From positions 1 through 32,256 of the IMG/VR virus record IMGVR_UViG_3300032285_001673: a stretch of DNA of 32,256 nt. One strand, written 5' to 3'. Position numbers and translations under genes: made by a program. The stretch is from a virus. The notes under the pieces are model-generated. The model did not search any database and had not been told where the DNA came from. It worked only from the letters and a program-made list of their open reading frames with translations. Shown here piece after piece: positions 5,520-12,104 of this stretch (position 1 is the stretch's first letter; each line of letters begins with the position of its first letter).

Positions 5520-5521
5520 AT
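5493..5521 (+). promoter_or_regulatory. Rightward early promoter (PL-like)
   Basis: A perfect -35 TTGACA (5493-5498), a 17-bp spacer and -10 TAACAT (5516-5521, four of six consensus positions). The start would be near 5528, leaving a leader of about 43 nt before the first gene of the recombination operon. Both elements are covered by operator-like sites. Confidence 0.75.
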
Positions 5522-5570
5522 TCAGTCATGCCGTAGCGCATCGCAAGCGGTCTTTCGAAGGAAGTCAAAA

Positions 5571-5831
5571 ATGATCAAACTGATGAAACACTACGTTACC
5601 AACGGCGCCGTAAAGGCTCGGGTTTGGTACTCACGCAACCATTTAGTCGACGGTCGGGATTGCGTGACAATTTACGCCAAAGATTACGACGGCGCCCTGG
5701 GTCGCGTGTTTGCCAATCATGGCATTTACAAAAACGACACCGACACAATGACCGACTATTTTGATAAAGGGCTTGTGCGTGTTTTTGACGACAACCCACT
5801 GTGGTCCGCTGCTTGCGCCCGCGCCGCATAA
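5571..5831 (+). CDS. First gene of the rightward early operon, unknown function
   Basis: An 86-residue protein I do not recognise. It begins MIKLMKHYVTNGAVKARVWY, with alternating polar and non-polar residues suggesting beta strands, followed by RDCVTIYAKDYDGALGRVF and an acidic middle (NDTDTMTDYFDKG). It has an AAGGAAG ribosome-binding site. Its place directly behind the early promoter is where lambda keeps N, but it lacks the Arg-rich N-terminus of N proteins, so an antiterminator role is not supported. Host-takeover proteins are common at this place; nothing more can be said. Confidence 0.65.
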   Translation: MIKLMKHYVTNGAVKARVWYSRNHLVDGRDCVTIYAKDYDGALGRVFANHGIYKNDTDTMTDYFDKGLVRVFDDNPLWSAACARAA

Positions 5832-5841
5832 GGAGAACGAA

Positions 5842-6057
5842 ATGGCATTTACAAAAGCAATCGATATTTGGGCTTTGAACGATGATCAGGTAAAGGCTTT
5901 GCCGCCTGGTCAATGGGTAACAGCCGGCGGCAACCTTGGACGGTTCTACGGAATGAAAAAATCAGGATCGATCGTTGTTGCCTGGGCAAACAATGCTCGG
6001 AACAGCGGCAATTATTTTGAATACTGCAAAACTCTTTATGAATACGCAAGGAAATAA
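5842..6057 (+). CDS. Small early protein of unknown function
   Basis: Start chosen at the ATG behind AGGAGA, giving 71 residues; a reading 27 codons longer overlaps the previous gene and has no ribosome-binding site. The protein reads DIWALNDDQVKALPPGQWVTAGG, then GRFYGMKKSGSIVVAWANNARN and a C-terminal helix with YCKTLYEYARK. The QWV...G..GRF...GS.VVAW pattern suggests a small beta barrel-like fold, but I know no family for it. Spacing to both neighbours is very short (10 nt and 2 nt), so it belongs to the operon. Confidence 0.68.
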   Translation: MAFTKAIDIWALNDDQVKALPPGQWVTAGGNLGRFYGMKKSGSIVVAWANNARNSGNYFEYCKTLYEYARK

Positions 6058-6059
6058 AA

Positions 6060-6155
6060 ATGAACCGCGAACCCAGTGATGTTGAACTTATCATGTTGAC
6101 AATTCTCGTTGCACCGTTGCTTTACTTTGTAATCTGGATGGCGTTTTTACTGTAA
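6060..6155 (+). CDS. 31-residue single-span membrane peptide
   Basis: A very short gene with an AAGGA ribosome-binding site 7 nt before its ATG, 2 nt after the previous stop. The protein starts polar and acidic (MNREPSDVE) and continues with a hydrophobic stretch LIMLTILVAPLLYFVIWMAF of about 20 residues, enough for one membrane span, probably with the N-terminus outside the hydrophobic core. Early phage membrane peptides can block superinfection or disturb host membranes. Function is not known; the ribosome-binding site and operon spacing make it credible as a gene. Confidence 0.6.
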   Translation: MNREPSDVELIMLTILVAPLLYFVIWMAFLL

Positions 6156-6166
6156 GGAATTTTGAA

Positions 6167-6355
6167 ATGGATCAAGTCGCCACTTTTGTAAACCCAGAAC
6201 TCGGAATTTCTGTTTTGGTTACCAAAATTTCGAAAGGTTACGCAGTAACTTTTTTGGACACTGATGCGGAAAAAATTATTGCCAAAACAATTTACCCCCC
6301 TACTATGTTTAAGGAAGCAATGTCTTCTGCGAAAGCCTGGGCAAATATCCCTTGA
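6167..6355 (+). CDS. Small early protein of unknown function
   Basis: A 62-residue protein with a TAAGGA ribosome-binding site, 11 nt after the membrane peptide. The sequence alternates strands and turns (ATFVNPELGISVLVTKISKGYAVTF) and ends in a helix (FKEAMSSAKAWANIP). It is similar in general design to the 71-residue protein upstream but I see no clear homology. It is the last gene before a hairpin-type attenuator, so it closes the first part of the early operon. Function unknown. Confidence 0.65.
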   Translation: MDQVATFVNPELGISVLVTKISKGYAVTFLDTDAEKIIAKTIYPPTMFKEAMSSAKAWANIP

Positions 6356-6377
6356 ACGTAAAAGTTCCCATTGAGTT

Positions 6378-6408
6378 AGACGGTCCATATTCGCGGCCGT
6401 CTTTTGTT
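6378..6408 (+). terminator. Hairpin terminator or attenuator before the recombination genes
   Basis: AGACGG (6378-6383) pairs with CCGTCT (6397-6402); two more pairs (CC/GG) form past a one-base bulge, leaving an 8-nt loop, followed by TTTTGTT. It lies in the 76-nt gap between the small early genes and the Erf gene. With no obvious promoter after it, partial read-through is the likely way the recombination genes are expressed. Confidence 0.5.
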
Positions 6409-6431
6409 AAACGAATTAAATTGAGGATTTT

Positions 6432-7007
6432 ATGGAAAATTTTGCAAAAATTGCTGGCGCGTTGGTTAAGGCTCAAAAGGCTTTCGGCCCCGCGCTAAAG
6501 TCCAGCAGCAATCCACACTTTCGCAGCAAGTACGCAGACTTGTCTGCCTGCGTCGAGGCCGTCATCGACGCTCTTAACGACAATGGCATCGCGCTCACGC
6601 AGCAAGTACACCCTTGCGACAACGGCGTGATTGTGGAGACGGTCTTCATCCACGAAAGCGGCGCCACCATGTCTTGCGGCCAGCTGCACGTCCCAGCAAC
6701 TAAACAGGACGCGCAGGGTTACGGCAGCGCTTTGACCTACGCTCGTCGCTACTCGTTGATGGCTGCCTGCGGCATTGCGCCCGAGGATGACGATGGCAAC
6801 GCTGCGTCACGCAAGACGCAAACCGTTGACGTGACCGATTACGTTGCTTGCATCGAGGCCACCGAAAACAGCGAGGAACTGGCCAAGGTTTACCAGGAAG
6901 CAATCAAATACTGCGGCGCTGACCAGGCCGCGCAGGCCAAAGTAATCGCAGCCAAAAAATCCCGCATTGAACGCGCAAAAAAGGAACTGAAAAAAAATGA
7001 AACTTGA
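6432..7007 (+). CDS. erf: Erf-family single-strand annealing protein
   Basis: A 191-residue protein with the ERF family signature: SSNPHFRSKYADLSACVEAV (residues 25-44), NGIALTQQ (51-58), and GYGSALTYARRYSLMAACGIAPEDDDGNAA (about 96-125), the longest conserved block. Erf proteins anneal complementary single strands and circularise or recombine phage DNA after infection; P22 Erf (about 204 residues) is the type member. The C-terminal 60 residues are variable and Lys-rich, as in other members. It sits with a YqaJ-type exonuclease, forming the usual two-component phage recombination pair (annealer plus 5'-3' exonuclease). The ribosome-binding site is GAGGA. Confidence 0.9.
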   Translation: MENFAKIAGALVKAQKAFGPALKSSSNPHFRSKYADLSACVEAVIDALNDNGIALTQQVHPCDNGVIVETVFIHESGATMSCGQLHVPATKQDAQGYGSALTYARRYSLMAACGIAPEDDDGNAASRKTQTVDVTDYVACIEATENSEELAKVYQEAIKYCGADQAAQAKVIAAKKSRIERAKKELKKNET

Positions 7008-7161
7008 AATCACCACCGCAGAAATTAGGGAAGCAATCCTTGACTACTACAACAAAAAACTAGGGACGGAATTCAACGATGTTGACTTTTGTTACAACAC
7101 TCCAGTTCGCGCCTCGTTAATCAAACTTTTGCCGGAGTCAAACAATGACGAACCAAATTGA
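6997..7161 (+). CDS. Small protein overlapping the Erf and exonuclease genes
   Basis: A 54-residue acidic protein starting inside the last codons of Erf (AAAAAAATGA) and ending 17 nt into the exonuclease gene. It reads MKLEITTAEIREAILDYYNKK (helical), then GTEFNDVDFCYNTP and RASLIKLLPES. An AAGGA sequence in the end of Erf lies at acceptable distance before the ATG. Without it the gap between Erf and the nuclease would be 137 nt, long for this operon. Unrecognised; possibly translated only to couple its neighbours. Confidence 0.55.
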   Translation: MKLEITTAEIREAILDYYNKKLGTEFNDVDFCYNTPVRASLIKLLPESNNDEPN

Positions 7162-7786
7162 ACAACGAACGGAAGATTGGTTTGCCGATCGCCTGGGCAA
7201 AGTGACGGCCAGTCGCGTCGCTGACGTTATGGCGCGTACCAAGTCGGGCTACGGTGCCAGCCGCGACGCCTATATGGCGCAGCTGGTCGTCGAGCGAATT
7301 ACAGGCGAACGCGCAGATTCCTACACCAACGCAGCGATGCAATGGGGTATCGACCAGGAACCGTTCGCCAGGGCCGCATATGAGGCCGCCAGGGGCGTTT
7401 TGGTTGAGGAAGTAGGGTTTGTGCCTTGCCCGCACCTTGAAAACGCTGGCGCCTCTCCTGATGGGCTTGTAGGGTCTGACGGCCTGGTCGAGATCAAATG
7501 CCCCAACACGGCTACGCAAATCGAAATGCTGCTCGAAGAAACGATCCCTGCCAAATACCTGCTGCAAATGCAATTCCAAATGTCTTGCACGGGTCGACAG
7601 TGGTGCGATTTTGTGTCGTTCGATCCTCGGATGCCCGAAAACGCGCAGCTGTTCATCAAACGCATCGAGCGGGACAACGACAAGATCGACGAGATCGAAA
7701 CCGAGATTCTCAAATTCCTGCTCGAGGTCGACGCCAAGGTTCTGCAACTCAAGTCCATTGTTCTAAAACAAATCATCGGAGAATAA
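7145..7786 (+). CDS. YqaJ/lambda Exo-type recombination exonuclease
   Basis: A 213-residue protein of the YqaJ viral recombinase family. It begins with the family's RTEDWFADRLGKVTASR block (residues 8-24), continues with MQWGIDQEPFARAAYE (65-80) and has the catalytic core ASPDGLVG...GLVEIKCP, in which D106, E116 and K118 correspond to the metal-binding PD-(D/E)xK residues. A Q-M-Q-F-Q-M helix follows, also typical. Lambda Exo (226 residues) degrades the 5' strand of double-stranded ends as a ring-shaped trimer and hands the 3' tail to the annealing protein. Here that partner is the Erf protein encoded just upstream. Family assignment is firm. Confidence 0.9.
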   Translation: MTNQIEQRTEDWFADRLGKVTASRVADVMARTKSGYGASRDAYMAQLVVERITGERADSYTNAAMQWGIDQEPFARAAYEAARGVLVEEVGFVPCPHLENAGASPDGLVGSDGLVEIKCPNTATQIEMLLEETIPAKYLLQMQFQMSCTGRQWCDFVSFDPRMPENAQLFIKRIERDNDKIDEIETEILKFLLEVDAKVLQLKSIVLKQIIGE

Positions 7787-7787
7787 A

Positions 7788-8045
7788 ATGTCTCGAATTT
7801 CAAAAGAAATCAGCTGCATTGTTGGCCAGTACACAAACCGCGAGGGCGCCCAGAAAAACCGTTACCAGCGCATCGGCAGCATCATCGAAACCAAAAACGG
7901 ACCAATGCTCAAACTGGACGTCATCCCGCTGAAAGAGGGCGGTTGGGACGGTTGGGCCTATCTCAATGATCCACGCGATGACCAGGCGCAGCCAAAAGCA
8001 ACGCCCCGGCATTTTGTCCATGATGATGACGTTCCCGATTTTTGA
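7788..8045 (+). CDS. Small putative single-stranded DNA-binding protein
   Basis: An 85-residue protein, one base after the exonuclease stop. The first 60 residues read EISCIVGQYTNREGAQKNRYQRIGSIIETKNGPMLKLDVIPL, alternating strands as expected of a small OB-like beta barrel. The last ten residues, FVHDDDVPDF, resemble the acidic tip of bacterial SSB (DDDIPF), which docks recombination and replication enzymes. I know this as a common phage hypothetical beside recombination genes. Binding of ssDNA is inferred from fold-like pattern, tail and neighbours; no clear SSB sequence similarity is visible. Confidence 0.55.
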   Translation: MSRISKEISCIVGQYTNREGAQKNRYQRIGSIIETKNGPMLKLDVIPLKEGGWDGWAYLNDPRDDQAQPKATPRHFVHDDDVPDF

Positions 8046-8047
8046 TC

Positions 8048-8530
8048 ATGCTCGAGCAACTTAAAACCGATTGGCGCGCCACGATTGAGGGCCGTGGCGG
8101 CCATTGCCCGTGTTGCGGCAAGTGGGGGCGCATCAACCCTGCGACGATGAACGAAACCCGCGCCATGGCCCTGCTATGGCTCTCCCGCGCCCATTGCGAC
8201 GCAAACGGATGGGTGGACGTTCCCAAGGCTGCCCCTCGATGGTTAATGCGCGGCAAAACCCACACAACGCTGCAGCATTGGGCGTTGGTGGAAAGCGGAG
8301 CATCAAACGACACCGCCAAAAGCGGCAGCGGTTTGTGGCGTGTCACGGCAAAGGGTTTGCACTTTCTCTGTGGCACGATCAATGTCCCGCGCAAAGCGTT
8401 TATCTACAACAACATGGTTGAAGGATGGTCCGAGGAAACCACGTCGTTTAGGGATTGCTTTGGTCGCAAGTTTGACTACACTGAGGTAATGCAAGACAAC
8501 TTCAACCTCAATGTACTCAAGATTAAATGA
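8048..8530 (+). CDS. Conserved phage early protein with Cys motif, unknown function
   Basis: Taken from the ATG, 160 residues; a TTG two codons earlier, overlapping the upstream stop, is also possible, and neither has a strong ribosome-binding site. Residues 18-31 hold GHCPCCGKWGRINP, a probable metal knuckle (Cys 20, 22, 23). Then ETRAMALLWLSRAHCDANGWVDV and an APRWLM...TLQHWALVE segment look like a winged-helix arrangement, and a GLWRVTAKGLHFL block follows. I recognise the order of these motifs from hypothetical proteins in many phages, but no function is known. It is the last gene of the rightward operon, 42 nt before the terminator hairpin. Confidence 0.72.
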   Translation: MLEQLKTDWRATIEGRGGHCPCCGKWGRINPATMNETRAMALLWLSRAHCDANGWVDVPKAAPRWLMRGKTHTTLQHWALVESGASNDTAKSGSGLWRVTAKGLHFLCGTINVPRKAFIYNNMVEGWSEETTSFRDCFGRKFDYTEVMQDNFNLNVLKIK

Positions 8531-8571
8531 CTGCCCACCCTGCCGTTCCGATTGTCTCCAGGGACGGCTTT

Positions 8572-8617
8572 GCCCCAGGCGCGCTACCTTTTCGTGGCTG
8601 CGCTTGTGGGCTTTTTT
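8572..8617 (+). terminator. Intrinsic terminator of the rightward operon
   Basis: GCCCCAGGCGCG (8572-8583) pairs with TGCGCTTG and GGGC (8599-8611) through 12 pairs, two of them G-U, with one bulged T and a 15-nt loop, followed at once by TTTTTT (8612-8617). It lies in the 89-nt gap between two converging operons and ends three bases before the endolysin stop codon. A second, weaker stem (GCCGTTCC/GGGACGGC, 8542-8568) lies just before it. Confidence 0.7.
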
Positions 8618-8619
8618 CC

Positions 8620-9075
8620 TTAAGGCAGTTCGAAATGCGGTGCGTCGATAAACGGCCGCTGGTTTTGTTTGCGCCTGGTGTCGATGTAATGGTTCATCGC
8701 TGCTTCCATTGATCCAGACCATTTGGTGATGTCTGGAACGTTCCAGGCGCCGCCCCAACGCACTGCAACCTTTAGTTCCTCAGCAGCTGCGCGCATTGCC
8801 TGGGCAACGTCGTCATACAAATTCAGTTCCCAACAGGCTCGATTGTCGACGTAGGCTACCAGGTCCACCGCTTTGCCCAAGACGTGTTTGCCGCCGGTCT
8901 TTACCTGGCTGGCGCCGCTTGCAAATAGACGATCTTGTTCTGCCTGCGTGCGCAGTCCGCAAGTAACCCCAAAGTCAACGGTGCTGATCTGAATTGCGCG
9001 CTTAACAACGGCAATCAGATTTTCATCAACGCCTTGAAGTTTGGCTACCGATCGCTCAGACAGCGCAAATGTCAT
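8620..9075 (-). CDS. Endolysin, M15-type L-alanyl-D-glutamate peptidase
   Basis: A 151-residue protein of the peptidase M15 / VanY-like group. It has the zinc-site motifs GGKHVLGKAVDL (residues 62-73; H65 and D72) and a C-terminal DAPHFEL (H148), the H...D...H triad, plus the FGVTCGLRTQAEQDRLF block seen in phage T5-type endopeptidases. It cuts between L-Ala and D-Glu (or a nearby peptide bond) in peptidoglycan stem peptides. It has no signal peptide, so it needs a holin to reach the wall. Its ATG overlaps the stop of the small membrane gene as ATGA. It is the last leftward gene. Confidence 0.87.
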   Translation of the reverse strand: MTFALSERSVAKLQGVDENLIAVVKRAIQISTVDFGVTCGLRTQAEQDRLFASGASQVKTGGKHVLGKAVDLVAYVDNRACWELNLYDDVAQAMRAAAEELKVAVRWGGAWNVPDITKWSGSMEAAMNHYIDTRRKQNQRPFIDAPHFELP

Positions 9076-9239
9076 TTGTCTGGCGTCAATGCACCAATCA
9101 AACCAGCAACTCCGAGGCCGGCCGCAATGATTGCGTCAGCAACGCCAGGCGCTAACGGAATTCCCAACGCGGTCAACAACAACGTCAAACCGCGCCAGGT
9201 CGAAGGCTCTCTCAGTCGTTCAAGCAGATACGATTTCAT
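9072..9239 (-). CDS. Small membrane protein, probable holin
   Basis: A 55-residue protein directly before, and fused by ATGA to, the endolysin gene. The N-terminus is polar (MKSYLLERLREPSTW), followed by two hydrophobic segments, GLTLLLTALGIPLA (about 17-30) and DAIIAAGLGVAGLIGAL (about 35-51), and a charged tail TPDK. The REPSTWRGL...ALGI motif is one I know from many small holin-like phage proteins beside endolysins. Holins form membrane lesions that release the endolysin. Role is inferred from size, membrane segments and position. Confidence 0.7.
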   Translation of the reverse strand: MKSYLLERLREPSTWRGLTLLLTALGIPLAPGVADAIIAAGLGVAGLIGALTPDK

Positions 9240-9245
9240 AAATCC

Positions 9246-9476
9246 TCACTTGTGCCAAAAGTTTGCAAAATAACCCACTGCGCTCGAGGCCGCCGACACG
9301 ATCGCCATACCAGCCCAAAATCCACCCCGGCCCTGGTTGGCCAGGCCGACCAGCGTCTCCAGCTGGCCTTCCATCTTGTCGATTTTCTTTTCCATCACGT
9401 CAAACCGACGTTCGTACTCCTCGACGCGCTGCCAAAGAACGCCGTATTTTACCAAGTCGATTTCAGGGTTTGCCAT
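9246..9476 (-). CDS. Coiled-coil protein with one membrane span (lysis-associated)
   Basis: A 76-residue protein. Residues 10-47 form a charged heptad-like helix (VEEYERRFDVMEKKIDKMEGQLETLVGLA), followed by GFWAGMAIVSAASSAVGYFANF, a single C-terminal membrane span. This is the layout of XhlA-like lysis accessory proteins and of some holin partners. It lies 6 nt before the holin-like gene and 1 nt after the large ejection protein gene. A second holin/antiholin or a membrane anchor is plausible. It lacks a lipobox, so it is not an Rz1-type spanin. Confidence 0.6.
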   Translation of the reverse strand: MANPEIDLVKYGVLWQRVEEYERRFDVMEKKIDKMEGQLETLVGLANQGRGGFWAGMAIVSAASSAVGYFANFWHK

Positions 9477-9477
9477 T

Positions 9478-12102
9478 TCATTCTGTTCCTAATGTCGGTT
9501 CAGTGCGCTGCGCTTCCGCAGCTGATGCTGCCACTGGTTTCTTTTTGCGGCCTACTTTCGCCATGTCGCTAATTTTAGATCCGGCGCCAGGTTCTAGGGA
9601 TTCTCTTGCAAACTTACGTTCACGCGCTTGACCAATCAAACGCCTAGCTTCGCTGCCGGCAGGGTAGCCGATTGTTTTTAGACCAACCACATTCGCGGCG
9701 GTTTCAAGGCCGCCTGCTCCTTTTTCTGCCAGGTAACCAACCAGCGTATTGCTGTTGTTAACAAACGATCCTCGAGGCTGGAATTGAGTGTAGTTTGCAA
9801 CGTTGCCCAAAGTGCGCAGGTAAGTCTGGCCTTCTGGGGTAAAAATTTGTTGCAAATTATTTACGTCATCCAGTTTCTTTAATGCTTTGTTGTAGTTTGC
9901 TTGGCTAAAATTCCCTCTGCCTTCGACAATTCCGGCCCTATCACCTAACCAGTTAATGGTGCCAGCAGCCATATGCTGGTGACCTTCTGAACCGGACCCA
10001 AGCGTGTCGACCATAGTTCGAACGTTTTTGTTGTGTCCGTTAATAACAAATTTTTCTAAAAATTTGTCGGCCGGAATTGTATCGTTGACTGCGGCTCGAT
10101 ATGCTGGATCTTTACGCAATGCATCGAATCTTTCTTTTGCTAATGATCGCGCAGTATCGGCCAACGGTTTTAATGCAGCCGTTTCGCCAGTCATTGGCAA
10201 ATCTTCCAACGCTTGTCGTACCAAACTTGATGAGATTGCTGCGTTACCGTCACCGCTACGTTCCGCTTTGCGAATTTCTGCAGCCAGGTTTGTTCGCATT
10301 GCCTCAAACTGTTCAAACGTCATCGGTTCGCCAGATCGAAATCGGTCTAATTGTGATCGAATGCTTGCCGGCAAAAATTCGGTTTTTAATTTTTTGTGCA
10401 ACAAAGCATCAGCATTTTGTGCAAGTGTTGCGCCGTCAACTGGAAATTGGCCGCCATTTGCATTTTCTAAAGCCTTGTAAGCATCTCGAATTTGAGTATT
10501 TCGTGCCTCATCAAGTTTTAAGTACGAATCAATTATTGACTGACTAGAATCAATGGTTTTTGGAGAATAAACGTCAGGCGCAACCCTTTCACGAATTGCT
10601 GGAACATTATCAACCAACGCTTGATTTTGTTCTTGTATACGATAAGCAATTTCTGGGTTGCTGCCTCGTAGATTTTGTTCTCTTGAAAGTTGCACTAAAT
10701 CGCCAGTGGCTTGTCCTTGCAGCAATCGGACGGGAACCGGCAACGAATCCCCTTCAAGGTGGCGCAGGACCGTCGGCGTGTTTACTTTGTCCAACGGCAT
10801 CGATCCGTACAACTGCTGGAATTCAGGCGTCGCGTTTTCCAATGCTGCGCGAATCATCGTCGGATTCGAAGTTGCGGCCGCGCCAACACTGCCTCGAGTT
10901 GGTTGTGCATAGGGCGCCAGCTGCTGCGCCTCGGCTGCGGGCGGTGCAAACGTCGGTGCAGGCGGCCGCGTAGGCTTTACCGTGCCAGGCGCAACTGCCT
11001 CGACAACGCCACCTACTGCTCGCTGGATAGGCTCCGGCGTCAGGTATTTGACTGCTTCGCCGGCGTAACCTGCTTCGCGGCCGATCGCTTGGCCAACTTT
11101 AGATTTTGCAACCCCTTTGACTGCGCCAGGCACAAGAAATGTTGCCTGGTTAATCATGTTCTCGACGTCTGCTTTTGGCAGCGTGATGCCCATGCTGATC
11201 AGGCCGTGCTGGATTGCATCGATGCCCTCGTTGATATGCGTGCCGACGTATTCCATGGCTCGCCGGCTTGCCTCGCCTTGGTACTCTGGCGTTTTGGTAA
11301 TGCCCAAAGCAGTGCCAAGAATGTCTTTAGGGCTGGTTGTCTCGGCCTTGGCCTTGGCTGCTGCCGCTTCTGCCGGCATCTGCTGGCCATAGTACGCCCT
11401 GGCCAACGGATAGGCTGCTACGTCCAAACCCCCGGTCACCGCATTGAGTCCAGTATCGATTAGGCTGGCCGCCGATCGGCCGGTGCCGCGCAAAAATTCG
11501 CTGACCTTGCTGGCCACCTTGCCGCCAGTGGTTGGTGGCGGTGGCGCCGTCATAGCGGTCTGCACTGCGGCATCGAGGTTCGACAAATCCATGCCGCCCA
11601 TGGCTGGCTCAGGCGCGGCCGAAGCAGCTGCCGGTCTCGTGGTTGGCGCTGCCGGCTGTCGACCATAAACAACTTGCGGCCCATTTTCAAACTGCGTAAT
11701 GCCCGCGCTGATCTGGTGGCGCACGAGCGGATTCGATAAATCAATTTTGTCCGTTGGACTTAGGCCGGTTACTTTTGCAACATGGGCGATGTAGTTGCGA
11801 GTCGCTTCGGGACTATTGCCTGGTGCGTTGCCTGGCGACCAAGTGTTGATGACGCCTTCGATTGTGTCGATGCCGCGCTTGCCGTATCCCGCCAAGTTGC
11901 GATCGAGCGCCTGTAAACCTTCCTCCATCGACTGGTATTGGGCCATCTTGCCGCCAGGCATGAGCGCGCCTGGATTGTTGGCTCGCATTGGTGCCGGCAT
12001 CTGCTGCCGCGCTGCAGGCGCAGCTGCAGGCGCTCGACCAGGTTGCTCTGGCTTGCGACCAAACGCCTCGTCGACGGCTTTATCTAGGGCTTCTAATTCC
12101 AT
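9478..12102 (-). CDS. Large ejection protein with lytic transglycosylase-like domain
   Basis: An 874-residue virion protein. Residues 1-35 are Ala/Pro-rich. From 38 to about 140 it has MRANNPGALMPGG, SMEEGLQALDRNLAGY and TIEGVINTWSP...NYIAHVAKVTGL, the N-N-P-G domain of phage virion murein hydrolases. A second low-complexity region follows (140-200, Pro/Ala/Thr). The remaining 600 residues are mainly helical and lack cysteine, as in internal ejection proteins such as P22 gp16 or T7 gp16. This protein likely enters the cell wall with the DNA and opens a local path through peptidoglycan. AAGGA precedes the ATG. It is the third of three ejection-type genes. The transglycosylase call rests on motif recognition. 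Confidence 0.72.
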   Translation of the reverse strand: MELEALDKAVDEAFGRKPEQPGRAPAAAPAARQQMPAPMRANNPGALMPGGKMAQYQSMEEGLQALDRNLAGYGKRGIDTIEGVINTWSPGNAPGNSPEATRNYIAHVAKVTGLSPTDKIDLSNPLVRHQISAGITQFENGPQVVYGRQPAAPTTRPAAASAAPEPAMGGMDLSNLDAAVQTAMTAPPPPTTGGKVASKVSEFLRGTGRSAASLIDTGLNAVTGGLDVAAYPLARAYYGQQMPAEAAAAKAKAETTSPKDILGTALGITKTPEYQGEASRRAMEYVGTHINEGIDAIQHGLISMGITLPKADVENMINQATFLVPGAVKGVAKSKVGQAIGREAGYAGEAVKYLTPEPIQRAVGGVVEAVAPGTVKPTRPPAPTFAPPAAEAQQLAPYAQPTRGSVGAAATSNPTMIRAALENATPEFQQLYGSMPLDKVNTPTVLRHLEGDSLPVPVRLLQGQATGDLVQLSREQNLRGSNPEIAYRIQEQNQALVDNVPAIRERVAPDVYSPKTIDSSQSIIDSYLKLDEARNTQIRDAYKALENANGGQFPVDGATLAQNADALLHKKLKTEFLPASIRSQLDRFRSGEPMTFEQFEAMRTNLAAEIRKAERSGDGNAAISSSLVRQALEDLPMTGETAALKPLADTARSLAKERFDALRKDPAYRAAVNDTIPADKFLEKFVINGHNKNVRTMVDTLGSGSEGHQHMAAGTINWLGDRAGIVEGRGNFSQANYNKALKKLDDVNNLQQIFTPEGQTYLRTLGNVANYTQFQPRGSFVNNSNTLVGYLAEKGAGGLETAANVVGLKTIGYPAGSEARRLIGQARERKFARESLEPGAGSKISDMAKVGRKKKPVAASAAEAQRTEPTLGTE

Positions 12103-12104
12103 GA

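Noticed and set aside
5528-5570. A nut/boxA-like antitermination site in the early leader (GCGGTCTTTCG)
   Set aside because: Only a partial match to boxA and no boxB hairpin follows; no N-like protein is encoded nearby.
10711-11463. A 250-codon open frame on the plus strand inside the ejection gene
   Set aside because: Cys/Arg-rich, low-complexity translation with no recognisable motif or ribosome-binding site, fully antisense to a well-supported gene.
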